Source: Arundinibacter roseus
Lineage (GTDB): Bacteria > Bacteroidota > Bacteroidia > Cytophagales > Spirosomataceae
Direction of reading: 5' to 3'
DNA length: 64,000 nt
NCBI RefSeq assembly: GCF_004348825.1
Contig: NZ_SMJU01000004.1
Span: forward strand, 264,759-328,758
The position numbers and the translations under genes are program-made. Positions 26,225 through 34,706 of the stretch are shown in pieces (the first letter of the stretch is position 1; each line of letters begins with the position of its first letter). Under the pieces are notes generated by a model, which had not been told where the DNA came from, made no database searches, and was given only the letters and a program-made list of their open reading frames with translations.

Positions 26225-27592
26225 ATGCAGATCCGCTCACGTTTGACTATACAGTTTACGCTTCTCGTGAGTGGTATTTTGTTTGTGTCTTTTGTGGCTA
26301 TCTACTATTTTACCTACATCTACACGATAGAAGATTTTTATAGCCGATTAAAATCAAAAGCAATTTCAACGGCAGAGTTGTTACTAAAAGTACAACAAAT
26401 AGATACTGAGCTTCTTAGACTATTTGATCGCTCCAATCGCGACCTGATTTTCAATTCCAACATTCTGATTTTTGACGAACGAAACCGGCTCATTTACACC
26501 AACACGGATTCGGCGATCATTCATATAAGTAACTATTGGTTGGATGAAATTCGTCGATCCGATCAAATTTTCTATAAAGATGGCGATTATAACGTAGTTG
26601 GAATCTACTATAAATACCCTTTCAATAAGGCCGTCGTAGTGATGGGTGCGCCTGACTTATATGGCAAAGCCAACCTCAATAACCTTCGAACGCTGCTAAT
26701 TATCATTTTTGTGTTCATAACCACTATTGTCGCTTTTGCCGGTTGGATTTTTTCAAAACGAGCACTTTTGCCAATCTCGAAGGTTATGAATGAGGTAGAG
26801 GGAATGCTGCCTCAAAAGCTGGATACCCGGCTGGAAGTCCCCAATCAACAGGACGAAATCGGGCGGCTGACGGCTACTTTCAACAAGTTATTGGATCGGA
26901 TTGAAAATGCCTTTCGAATTCAGAAGACATTTGTCGCCAATGTTTCGCACGAATTAAAAAATCCTTTGACCAAAATCAGCTCGCAGCTGGAAGTAAGTCT
27001 GCTGAATGAACGGGAAAAAGAAGAGTATAAATCTACGATTCGGTCAGTATTGGAAGATATTAAAGAACTGTCGCAGTTGTCAAATTCCTTACTGGAACTG
27101 GCCAAAGTAAGTGAAAATCAGCGCGAAATGCTTACTGACCGAGTTCGGCTCGACGAGATTTTGTGGGATGTACGAACCAACATTGGTCAGGCAAATAAAG
27201 CCTATAAAGTTCAGTACCTCATTCATGAACTGCCGGAAGACGATACGTGGCTGGAAATAATCGGTAATCCTACGTTGCTGAAAACTGCTTTTTTTAATTT
27301 AATGGAAAATGCATGTAAATTTTCCGGGGACGGCAGTGTGGTGGTTCAGTTGTTTGCCAATAAAAAAAGCATCATTATTGAGTTTATTGATTCTGGCAAA
27401 GGAATTTCACCGGAAGAGCAGGCAATGGTTTTTCAGCCCTTTTATCGCGGAATCAATACAGCTAATGTCAAAGGGTCAGGTATTGGGCTCTCGCTCGTGG
27501 AACGAATCATTAAACTTCATAACGGAACCATTCAGATTAAGGATAACATCCCGCACGGTTCTAAATTTGTGTTAGAATTTTTTCATTTCTAA
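26225..27592 (+). CDS. Sensor histidine kinase
   Basis: The 455-residue product has TM1 (about residues 8-30), a periplasmic sensor region of about 125 residues, and TM2 (about 155-175). A HAMP linker follows, then HisKA with the phosphorylated His242 in NVSHELKNPLT. The HATPase domain has NLMENACKFS (N box), FIDSGKGIS (G1) and GSGIGLSLVERI (G2). It belongs to the family of CusS/QseC-like kinases. The stimulus is unknown. The gene is the last of the run, and a terminator follows after about 140 bp. Confidence 0.95.
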   Translation: MQIRSRLTIQFTLLVSGILFVSFVAIYYFTYIYTIEDFYSRLKSKAISTAELLLKVQQIDTELLRLFDRSNRDLIFNSNILIFDERNRLIYTNTDSAIIHISNYWLDEIRRSDQIFYKDGDYNVVGIYYKYPFNKAVVVMGAPDLYGKANLNNLRTLLIIIFVFITTIVAFAGWIFSKRALLPISKVMNEVEGMLPQKLDTRLEVPNQQDEIGRLTATFNKLLDRIENAFRIQKTFVANVSHELKNPLTKISSQLEVSLLNEREKEEYKSTIRSVLEDIKELSQLSNSLLELAKVSENQREMLTDRVRLDEILWDVRTNIGQANKAYKVQYLIHELPEDDTWLEIIGNPTLLKTAFFNLMENACKFSGDGSVVVQLFANKKSIIIEFIDSGKGISPEEQAMVFQPFYRGINTANVKGSGIGLSLVERIIKLHNGTIQIKDNIPHGSKFVLEFFHF

Positions 27593-27731
27593 GCAAATTC
27601 TAATTTCATTTTAACTCCATTCTAAGTACTGCATACGTATTTTGTATCAGAGGCTAACGCCTAAACCCCTAACTGAATTTACGAAGTGATTGATAGATAT
27701 TGATTTTTCATTTTTTGTGGTGTTAATATCC

Positions 27732-27770
27732 AAACTTGGCAGGTGTAACTCACACCTGCCAAAGTTTTTT
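27732..27770 (+). terminator. Terminator after the histidine kinase
   Basis: A stem TTGGCAGGTGT/ACACCTGCCAA with a 5-nt loop is followed by AGTTTTTT. It closes the cinA-to-kinase transcript. Confidence 0.8.
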
Positions 27771-27785
27771 ATGGACCTATCCCAA

Positions 27786-27827
27786 AAAACAAGCGGTCAT
27801 CCTGAATCAGGATGACCGCTTGTTTTA
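27786..27827. terminator. Bidirectional terminator, kinase / desaturase
   Basis: A near-perfect palindrome (CAAGCGGTCATCCTGA and its complement, minimal loop) with A run on the left and TTTT on the right. On the minus strand it follows the desaturase gene stop. Confidence 0.8.
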
Positions 27828-27843
27828 AAACGTATTGGAGCAA

Positions 27844-28587
27844 TTATTTCTTTCTAAATTCAATAATCTTCATTTTCGCCAATAGTTTAATCACCGGATA
27901 GGTAGGATCAAACTCAAACCATTTGGAACCAAAGTTCAGAGAATTGGGACGCTTGTGATGATTGTTCTGAAACAATTCTCCCATCATCAGGAAGTCAATG
28001 ATTAAGGAATTTTTTGATTTATCCTGATTATCAAAATTCTGATAGCCATACTTATGCCCGCTCCAATTGACAATTGCACCATGAATTGGCCCCATCAAAA
28101 AGTGAATCGGTAAAAGGAAGAAAAAGGCCCAATGCATATCAAGATACAAGTAAGCCACAATATAAAAAGCGACGTAAAGCATCACCCATCCAATTCGAGA
28201 AAGCCATGAATCGCCAAGTTTTTCAATAAAATTCCATTCGGGATAATTTCGCTCAAATCGGGTTTCGATTGCGCGCTTGCGACTCAAAACAGCATTGTAA
28301 ATATCCTTGGTTTCCCACATCATAGTAAAGACGTTTTTGGTATGATGCGGCGAATGCGGATCTTTTTCGGTATCGCTAAATGCATGATGCATCCGGTGAA
28401 GTATAGCATAAGCCCGTGGACTGAGGTAAGATGAGCCTTGCGAAAGATAAGTTAGCAAGTAAAAAAAACGTTCCCAGAATTTGTTCATCTGGAACATCTT
28501 ATGCGCCGAGTAACGGTGTAAAAAAAACGTCTGACAGAAAAGCGAAAGGTACCAATGTCCGACAAAAGCAGCAATAACAGCGTACAT
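27844..28587 (-). CDS. Acyl-CoA/fatty acid desaturase
   Basis: This 247-residue membrane di-iron enzyme has the three histidine boxes of the stearoyl-CoA-type desaturase family: HRYSAHK (residues 24-30), HRMHHAFSDTEKDPHSPHH and NNHHKRPNS. At least four hydrophobic segments flank them. It introduces a double bond into membrane acyl chains, relevant to membrane fluidity. Promoter elements at the 5' side are among the best in the window. Confidence 0.9.
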   Translation of the reverse strand: MYAVIAAFVGHWYLSLFCQTFFLHRYSAHKMFQMNKFWERFFYLLTYLSQGSSYLSPRAYAILHRMHHAFSDTEKDPHSPHHTKNVFTMMWETKDIYNAVLSRKRAIETRFERNYPEWNFIEKLGDSWLSRIGWVMLYVAFYIVAYLYLDMHWAFFFLLPIHFLMGPIHGAIVNWSGHKYGYQNFDNQDKSKNSLIIDFLMMGELFQNNHHKRPNSLNFGSKWFEFDPTYPVIKLLAKMKIIEFRKK

Positions 28588-28623
28588 GAATTAAATTAGT
28601 TATAAATAATACAAATAGAAATA

Positions 28624-28653
28624 CAAAAGTACGGCTAACTAAGTTAATGTCAA
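28624..28653 (-). promoter_or_regulatory. Promoter of the desaturase gene
   Basis: Read on the minus strand: TTG (28651-28653), 19 bp spacer, TACTTTTG (28624-28631), then 36 bp to the ATG. Both elements match the Bacteroidota consensus. Confidence 0.65.
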
Positions 28654-28668
28654 CTTAGCACGCAATTT

Positions 28669-29334
28669 TCAATAGACGGTGGTACAATAACTCAGCAAAT
28701 TGGCACCCATTTGCAGAGCCTGCAACCGCACCGATTCCGGATCATTGTATACACTTTGATCTTCCCAACCATTACCCAAATCACTTTCAAAGGAATAATA
28801 ACAGATTAATCGGCCTTCATACAGCAATCCAAATCCCTGCGGTGGTTTTTCATCGTGTTGATGAATCTTGGGAAGTCCTTCCTTAAAAATAAATTTCTGG
28901 CGATACACCGGATGATCGTAGGGTAATTCGACAAAAGATAATTCTGGAAAAACTTTTTTCATTTCCCGACGAATGAACGGATCTAACCCATAGTTATCGT
29001 CGATGTGCAAAAAACCTCCCGCCAATAAATAGTTGCGAAGATTCCGTGCTTCGGAATCGGTAAAGACGACGTTCCCGTGCCCAGTCATGTGCACGAACGG
29101 GTATTGAAAAATATCAGTACTGCCAACTTCCACAATATCTTCTTCCGGGAAGATATTCATTTTCAGTTGACTATTACAAAACTTGATAAGATTTGGAAGT
29201 GACGTTTTATTGGAATACCAATCTCCGCCGCCACCATATTTTAGCTTGGCAATTTTAAAAGAAGATTGGGACATTCCGGGCAAAGCGCCAGAAATACTCA
29301 AAAACACCACTAAAAATATTCTTGTCAACTGCAT
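28669..29334 (-). CDS. DUF4159 exported protein
   Basis: The 221-residue product has a signal peptide ending near SGALPGMSQS. The DUF4159 body carries KLKYGGGGDWYSN, PFVHMTGHGNVVFTDSEARNL (first 20 residues: PFVHMTGHGNVVFTDSEARN), GGFLHIDDNYGLD and LPYDHPVYR. It resembles a class I glutamine-amidotransferase-like/ThuA-type flavodoxin-like fold. Function is unknown; it is often near T9SS or Bat-type genes in Bacteroidota. It begins 45 bp after rsmE and is probably cotranscribed with it. Confidence 0.83.
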   Translation of the reverse strand: MQLTRIFLVVFLSISGALPGMSQSSFKIAKLKYGGGGDWYSNKTSLPNLIKFCNSQLKMNIFPEEDIVEVGSTDIFQYPFVHMTGHGNVVFTDSEARNLRNYLLAGGFLHIDDNYGLDPFIRREMKKVFPELSFVELPYDHPVYRQKFIFKEGLPKIHQHDEKPPQGFGLLYEGRLICYYSFESDLGNGWEDQSVYNDPESVRLQALQMGANLLSYCTTVY

Positions 29335-29379
29335 ATACTGATGTACGAATCGTTTAATAAAAATGTTTGATCACCTGAC

Positions 29380-30099
29380 TTATCTTTTATCCAAAACCTG
29401 TGCCAAATGCACAGCATGACAAGCCATAACCGCAGCCGTTTCGGTTCGCAGGCGAGTGCTACCCAAAGAAACAGGTTTAAATCCGGCTTCTACTGCCTCT
29501 TTGATTTCCGTTGAGCTGAAATCTCCTTCCGGACCAATCAAAACACATACTTCCTGTGCCGCCTGTACCTGATTCAGGAGATGTTCAGGAACGTTATGAT
29601 CTGTTACGTATGCAATATAACGTTGAGGTTGGTCAACTTGTGCAAGAAAAGCGGGAAAACTACTTTGAATAGATATTTTGGGCAAGAAATACTGTTGCGA
29701 TTGTTTCATTGCTGAAAGGGCGATTCTGTTCAATCGCTCTAAATTAACGACTCGGTTCAATGTCTCGCGGTGCGTGTGTTCAGATACTACAAACTGAATT
29801 TGCAGAACGCCAAGTTCGGTCATTTTTTCGACCATCCACTCATTCCTTTCCGCTTTTCTTGTGGGGCAAATCGCCATATGAACCGCATAGGCTGATTGCT
29901 CCATCGAGATACTTTGAACAATATGAAAATCTACGCGATTGGCATCTACCTGCGTAAGCACTGCCTTTGCGAGCCTTCCCTTTCCATCGGTAATTTGAAT
30001 TTGGTCTCCGAGAGTCAGACGCAAAACCTTGTAACAATGCCGGGCTTCCTCTCCTGTCAGATAAGAAATTGCAAGATCTTCCGAAAAAAATAAATGCAT
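29380..30099 (-). CDS. rsmE: 16S rRNA (uracil-1498-N3)-methyltransferase
   Basis: This 239-residue SPOUT-class methyltransferase has an N-terminal PUA-like domain (HCYKVLRLTLGDQIQITDGKG). The C-terminal knot carries VLIGPEGDFSSTEIKEA and SLGSTRLRTETAAVMA. It methylates U1498 of 16S rRNA. It is first of a probable pair with DUF4159. Confidence 0.93.
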   Translation of the reverse strand: MHLFFSEDLAISYLTGEEARHCYKVLRLTLGDQIQITDGKGRLAKAVLTQVDANRVDFHIVQSISMEQSAYAVHMAICPTRKAERNEWMVEKMTELGVLQIQFVVSEHTHRETLNRVVNLERLNRIALSAMKQSQQYFLPKISIQSSFPAFLAQVDQPQRYIAYVTDHNVPEHLLNQVQAAQEVCVLIGPEGDFSSTEIKEAVEAGFKPVSLGSTRLRTETAAVMACHAVHLAQVLDKR

Positions 30100-30511
30100 A
30101 AAGTTTGACTATTGACTCAATTACCAGACCAAAATTCCGGACGAGTACTATAAAAAATTGGATTAATCTATGAAACCATAAAGATAACGAAAAGCAGTCA
30201 GTCACTAAACCTTCATTAGAAATGTCACAAAACTTCGTTTTTCAGAATTCTTGATTTATCAGTGCGGAAAGCCTGCATTTTATACTTAATTTTCACTAAA
30301 TGAAACTTTTTACCTACAAATACCTCAAATTTAAAACAGAAGCTATACCAAAAGGAAAAGCACATAAAAAACTTGAAATATTACAATAAACATATAAAAG
30401 ATATGGCAAATTGAATTTTTTGTTAAATAATATTTTATAAAATTAACTATATCCATTATTATTGTAGTGTAGTTTAAAAAAGTATTTAATATTTCTTCTT
30501 TTAGTACCATT
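30100..30511. other. AT-rich divergent region, rsmE / type II glutamine synthetase
   Basis: 412 bp, strongly AT-rich, without a convincing ORF. It must contain the glnA-type promoter and regulatory sites, but I could not identify a TAnnTTTG element or a sigma-54 site by eye. The long AT-rich leader suggests regulated transcription, as expected for nitrogen assimilation. Confidence 0.5.
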
Positions 30512-31525
30512 ATGGCAAAAGCTAAACTTGAGTACATTTGGTTGGATGGATATAAGCCAACCCAGAGCCTTCGCAGCAAAACAAAGATTGAAGCTGATTT
30601 CAGTGGTAAACTTGAAGACTGCTCCATGTGGTCTTTCGACGGATCTTCTACTGAGCAAGCCCTTGGTGGATCTTCTGACTGTTTGCTGAAACCTGTTTTT
30701 ATTTGTCCTGATCCTCAGCGCAAAAATGGATATTTGGTTATGTGTGAAGTACTCAATGCTGATGGTACACCGCACGAATCAAACGGACGGGCAACAATTG
30801 AAGATGACGATAACGATTTCTGGTTCGGATTTGAGCAGGAATATTTCCTGTGGGATCCTGAAACGAACCGCCCCCTTGGCTTCCCTGCTAACGGCTACCC
30901 TGCCCCACAAGGACCGTACTACTGCTCAGTAGGCGCAACCAATGCGTTTGGTCGTGACATCGTAGAAGAACACCTTGATGTGTGTATCGACGCAGGCCTG
31001 AACGTAGAAGGGATCAATGCCGAAGTAGCTGCCGGACAATGGGAGTTCCAGATTTTTGCAAAAGGTGCTGCTGATGCAGGTGACCAAATTTGGGTGGCGC
31101 GCTACCTGTTGGAAAGAATTGGCGAAAAATACGGATTAGCAATTAACTGGCACTGCAAGCCTCTTGGCGCTACCGACTGGAATGGCTCAGGAATGCACGC
31201 CAACTTCTCCAATACAACCTTGCGCACTGCCGGAAGCAAAGAAACTTACGATATTATTTGTAACTCATTTGCGCCTGTTGTTGCTGAACACATCGCTGTG
31301 TATGGTGCAGACAATCACCTGCGTTTGACAGGAAAGCATGAAACTCAATCAATCGATCAGTTCAGCTACGGAATTTCCGACCGTGGTGCTTCCATCCGTA
31401 TTCCTATCGCAACGGTAGAAAGAGGCTGGAAAGGTTGGCTGGAAGATCGACGTCCTAACTCTGCGGCAGACCCCTATAAAGTAGCAGCTCGCATTATTAA
31501 GACTGTAAAGACAGCAAAAGTGTAA
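30512..31525 (+). CDS. Glutamine synthetase, type II (eukaryote-like)
   Basis: The 337-residue product matches GSII: a beta-grasp N-terminus (EYIWLDGYKPTQSLRSKTKI, WSFDGSSTEQA), then the catalytic domain with FGFEQEYFLWD, NGYPAPQGPYYCSVG, INAEVAAGQWEFQI, HCKPLGATDWNGSGMHANF and IRIPIATVERGWKGWLEDRR. It makes glutamine from glutamate, ammonia and ATP. GSII occurs in eukaryotes and some bacteria, including many Bacteroidota. It has its own terminator and no cotranscribed partner. Confidence 0.93.
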   Translation: MAKAKLEYIWLDGYKPTQSLRSKTKIEADFSGKLEDCSMWSFDGSSTEQALGGSSDCLLKPVFICPDPQRKNGYLVMCEVLNADGTPHESNGRATIEDDDNDFWFGFEQEYFLWDPETNRPLGFPANGYPAPQGPYYCSVGATNAFGRDIVEEHLDVCIDAGLNVEGINAEVAAGQWEFQIFAKGAADAGDQIWVARYLLERIGEKYGLAINWHCKPLGATDWNGSGMHANFSNTTLRTAGSKETYDIICNSFAPVVAEHIAVYGADNHLRLTGKHETQSIDQFSYGISDRGASIRIPIATVERGWKGWLEDRRPNSAADPYKVAARIIKTVKTAKV

Positions 31526-31544
31526 TTTGGAATACTGATAGTAG

Positions 31545-31577
31545 AAAAGCCTCCGAAATTTTCGGAGGCTTTTTTTG
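31545..31577 (+). terminator. Terminator after type II glutamine synthetase
   Basis: Stem AAAGCCTCCGAAA/TTTCGGAGGCTTT with a long T run, 20 bp after the stop. Confidence 0.9.
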
Positions 31578-31624
31578 TTGGTCAAAGTCAAAGATTTTAA
31601 GCAAAAAAGAAAAAAAATGATTAC

Positions 31625-32185
31625 TTAATCATCATCTTCCTCATCGCTGCTATGAAACGTATAAACGTCCGGATCAAGTTTCAGGCGGTCCGCATTAAAA
31701 TGCGCAATAAAGTCATCAATTACTTTTACGGTAATTTCTGGCCGATTTAATCCCACTTCGAGGCCGATACCGTATTCAAATTCGGTATCAATTTCTACAT
31801 GTTCCTGAACCTTTACTTCCTCATTTTCCTCAATTTCCTCAATAAATTCGGTCAAAAGGAGTTCTGCTTCTTCGTCCTGTTCGGGGTCTTCGGGGTAGTC
31901 GATGCCACGCTCGTCGGGTGAAATGTAGTCAGGCATTTGTTTTTGGAGACGTTCCAAAGCCAGGTCATACACGAGGGTAGCATGATGGAGCCGGAGGGTG
32001 TAAATCAGTGCATCGTACACTACCTCACGGGTGTTGTGATAGCCAATAAACTGAATATGAGCATGTTCGTCATTGCCTTCCTCTTCTTCCTCAAAACCAT
32101 CCTCAACATAAACAAAATTCTTTCCTTCTGCCCTGCATTCTTTTTTCAATTGGGCAATTTCTGCGGGATCAAATCCGGGATTCAT
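31625..32185 (-). CDS. Acidic hypothetical protein
   Basis: I do not recognise this 186-residue protein. It is extremely acidic: runs such as GFEEEEEGNDEH, TEFIEEIEENEEVKVQE and a DEEDDD tail. A central segment of more ordinary composition (IQFIGYHNTREVVYDALIYT) could be a small folded domain. No signal peptide or TM is seen. It is flanked by the type II and type III glutamine synthetases and has a promoter-like element upstream, so it is probably expressed as a single gene. Confidence 0.7.
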   Translation of the reverse strand: MNPGFDPAEIAQLKKECRAEGKNFVYVEDGFEEEEEGNDEHAHIQFIGYHNTREVVYDALIYTLRLHHATLVYDLALERLQKQMPDYISPDERGIDYPEDPEQDEEAELLLTEFIEEIEENEEVKVQEHVEIDTEFEYGIGLEVGLNRPEITVKVIDDFIAHFNADRLKLDPDVYTFHSSDEEDDD

Positions 32186-32232
32186 AGTTTTTATTAATTG
32201 TGTTAAATATCCTTTACATAGAATAATCAGGA

Positions 32233-32240
32233 CAAAAATA
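32233..32240 (-). promoter_or_regulatory. -7 element (TATTTTTG) upstream of the acidic protein
   Basis: This is a TAnnTTTG match on the minus strand 47 bp before the ATG at 32185. No clear -33 TTG was found. Confidence 0.4.
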
Positions 32241-32365
32241 CACCCTATTTACCTATAAATAAATAGAATCTTAAAAGCCGTGCCATAGTTTTGCAGGAAT
32301 CAGACCTTAGCTTCAACTAAAAGACAAGGATGAGATAAAAAACACTCGTAAATCAGGTCAAGAAC

Positions 32366-32398
32366 CAAAAATGCCCGACCTTACGGGCCGGGCATTCC
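32366..32398 (-). terminator. Terminator after type III glutamine synthetase
   Basis: On the minus strand, AATGCCCGGCC and GGTCGGGCATT pair around a short loop and run into TTTTTGG, just past the stop of glnN. Confidence 0.7.
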
Positions 32399-32407
32399 GA
32401 TTGGCGA

Positions 32408-34594
32408 CTACCGGATAAATAGCATTTCGCGGTATTTGACCAATGGCCAATCCTCATCATCAATTACCAATTCAAGTTTGTCTACATGATACCTGATTTC
32501 CTCAAAGTATCCCTTTACGTCCAAACTGTACATTTTGGCCTTTTCGACCAAATCTTCCAAATTGTTGGCTACTTTACGACTTTCGGTCATTTCGTACACT
32601 AATTTCTTAATAATGATCACGTGCTCAGATATTTCCCGAATAATCTCTTTGATGGGTTCAGCTTCATTATTCATGTCCAAATCTGAGAGTGAACGGGCCG
32701 TTTGAGCAAGTTTAAACTGGTATTTTACAGCCGTGGAAACTATATGATTCAAAGCCAGGTCGCCCATCACACGAGATTCAATCTGGATTTTCTTGATGTA
32801 GTTTTCCAGTTCAATATCGTAACGTGCGTGCAACTCACGGGCATTCAGCACCTCCACACTTTCAAAAAGCCTGATCGTATCTTCATGCGTATATACTTTC
32901 AGCGCTTCATAGGTAGTTTTGATATTGGAAAGTCCACGCTTATTGGCTTCTTCTACCCATTCCTCCGAATATCCATTTCCTTCAAAAAGAATTTTCTTTG
33001 AATCGGTATAGTACTTTTTCAAAATTTCGACTACCGCAATTTTCTTTTCTTCTCCGCGGTTCAAACGTTCGTCTAGTTCTTTTTTGAAATCCATAAGTTG
33101 CCGGGCTACAATTGTATTGAGGACAATCATAGGCGAAGCGCTATTGGCATTTCCACCAACGGCCCGGTATTCAAATTTATTTCCGGTAAATGCAAAAGGC
33201 GACGTCCGGTTTCGGTCAGTATTGTCTCTAAACAAGTGCGGAATACGATTTATTCCCAGTTTATAGTAAAAATTCTCCCCTTTTTCGAGCGTTATTTCCC
33301 CGCTGCTGACGAGGTCTTCCAACATACGGGTTAACTGCGTTCCGAGAAAGACGGAGACAATGGCCGGCGGCGCTTCATTGGCACCCAACCGGTGTTCGTT
33401 ACCCGACGACGCAATTGAAGCACGCAGCAAATCAGCGTTATCGTGCACGGCTTTAATGACATTTACCAAAAAGGTCAGAAACCGCAGATTCTCTTTGGGT
33501 TTTGTCGTAGGCGCAAGCAGGTTAATACCTGTATCAGTAGACATCGACCAGTTGTTGTGTTTGCCACTTCCGTTGATTCCGGCAAAAGGTTTTTCATGAA
33601 AAAGGACTTTAAAACTATGTTTTTCAGCCATTTTTTGCATCAAATCCATCAAGAGCGCATTATGATCAATCGCCAGATTGACTTCTTCAAACGTTGGTGC
33701 GCATTCAAACTGTCCGGGGGCAACTTCGTTGTGTCGGGTTCGGACAGGAATCCCTAGTTTTAATGCTTCAAACTCAAAGTCTACCATAAAGGCATTTACT
33801 CGGGGAGAAATTGAGCCAAAATAGTGATCTTCAAGCTGTTGGCCTCGCGCCGGTCCGTGTCCAAATACCGTACGGCCAGCCATCACCAAATCAGGTCGGG
33901 CATAATACAGCGCTTTGTCTACCAAAAAATACTCCTGCTCAATTCCCAGCGTAGGCGTTACTTTGGCTACATCCCGATTAAAATACTGGCATACGCTTGT
34001 AGCTGCTTTATCAAGCATGTTGAGTGCTCGCAACAGGGGCGCCTTGTAGTCTAATGCCTCACCGGTATAGGCGATAAATACTGATGGAACACACAAGGTT
34101 TTGCCACCGGCACCATTGTCCATCAAAAACGCGGGCGAACTTGGGTCCCAGCCGGTGTATCCGCGCGCTTCAAAAGTAGCGCGAATTCCGCCGCTTGGAA
34201 ACGAAGAGGCATCGGGTTCTTGTTGTACCAATGCGCTGCCTTTAAACTTTTCAATAGCCTTGCCACTTGGAGTAAGGTCAAAGAAGGAATCGTGTTTTTC
34301 GGCGGTCGTACCTGTTAAGGGTTGAAACCAATGCGTATAATGGGTAGCGCCTCGTGAAATTGCCCAGGATTTCATGGCCGTTGCAACTTCTTCTGCTACT
34401 TCGCGGTCTATATTAGAACCGGCCCGAATGGCGTTTGAGATTTTAATATAAGCCTCCGGCGACAATAGCGTACGCATGGTATCTTCGTGAAACGTATTGG
34501 TTCCATAGAGTTCGGTGATTTTTTCAACGGGTGGAACGAGGGGAATAGGTTGCCGTTGCAGGGCAACTTCGATTGCTTTGGATCTGAATGTCAT
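32408..34594 (-). CDS. glnN: Glutamine synthetase, type III
   Basis: The 728-residue product is the large GSIII form typical of Bacteroidota and cyanobacteria. Signatures are THYTHWFQPLTGTTAEKHDSF (GSIII N-terminal; the first 20 residues are the diagnostic part), TLGIEQEYFLVD, VAPGQFECAPTFEE, GINGSGKHNNWSMSTDTG and NRTSPFAFTGNKFEYR. It is a dodecameric ammonia-assimilating enzyme. With the type II enzyme on the other strand, the cell encodes two non-homologous-size glutamine synthetases within 4 kb. The symbol is used at family level. Confidence 0.94.
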   Translation of the reverse strand: MTFRSKAIEVALQRQPIPLVPPVEKITELYGTNTFHEDTMRTLLSPEAYIKISNAIRAGSNIDREVAEEVATAMKSWAISRGATHYTHWFQPLTGTTAEKHDSFFDLTPSGKAIEKFKGSALVQQEPDASSFPSGGIRATFEARGYTGWDPSSPAFLMDNGAGGKTLCVPSVFIAYTGEALDYKAPLLRALNMLDKAATSVCQYFNRDVAKVTPTLGIEQEYFLVDKALYYARPDLVMAGRTVFGHGPARGQQLEDHYFGSISPRVNAFMVDFEFEALKLGIPVRTRHNEVAPGQFECAPTFEEVNLAIDHNALLMDLMQKMAEKHSFKVLFHEKPFAGINGSGKHNNWSMSTDTGINLLAPTTKPKENLRFLTFLVNVIKAVHDNADLLRASIASSGNEHRLGANEAPPAIVSVFLGTQLTRMLEDLVSSGEITLEKGENFYYKLGINRIPHLFRDNTDRNRTSPFAFTGNKFEYRAVGGNANSASPMIVLNTIVARQLMDFKKELDERLNRGEEKKIAVVEILKKYYTDSKKILFEGNGYSEEWVEEANKRGLSNIKTTYEALKVYTHEDTIRLFESVEVLNARELHARYDIELENYIKKIQIESRVMGDLALNHIVSTAVKYQFKLAQTARSLSDLDMNNEAEPIKEIIREISEHVIIIKKLVYEMTESRKVANNLEDLVEKAKMYSLDVKGYFEEIRYHVDKLELVIDDEDWPLVKYREMLFIR

Positions 34595-34706
34595 AAGAAT
34601 ACTGATAGAATAAATAGTTATTATTAGCTATAAGCCGTAAAGAGAATAAAATTAATTGTACGTATTTAAATTTTTACAATGAATTTTGTAGAAATACCAA
34701 ACACCA

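Noticed and set aside
30230-30511. Sigma-54 promoter for type II glutamine synthetase
   Set aside because: TGGCAAATTG at about 30403 has no matching -12 GC element at the required spacing.
30343-30627. ORFs antisense to the 5' end of type II glutamine synthetase
   Set aside because: They are shadows of a strongly coding region on the plus strand and an AT-rich leader.
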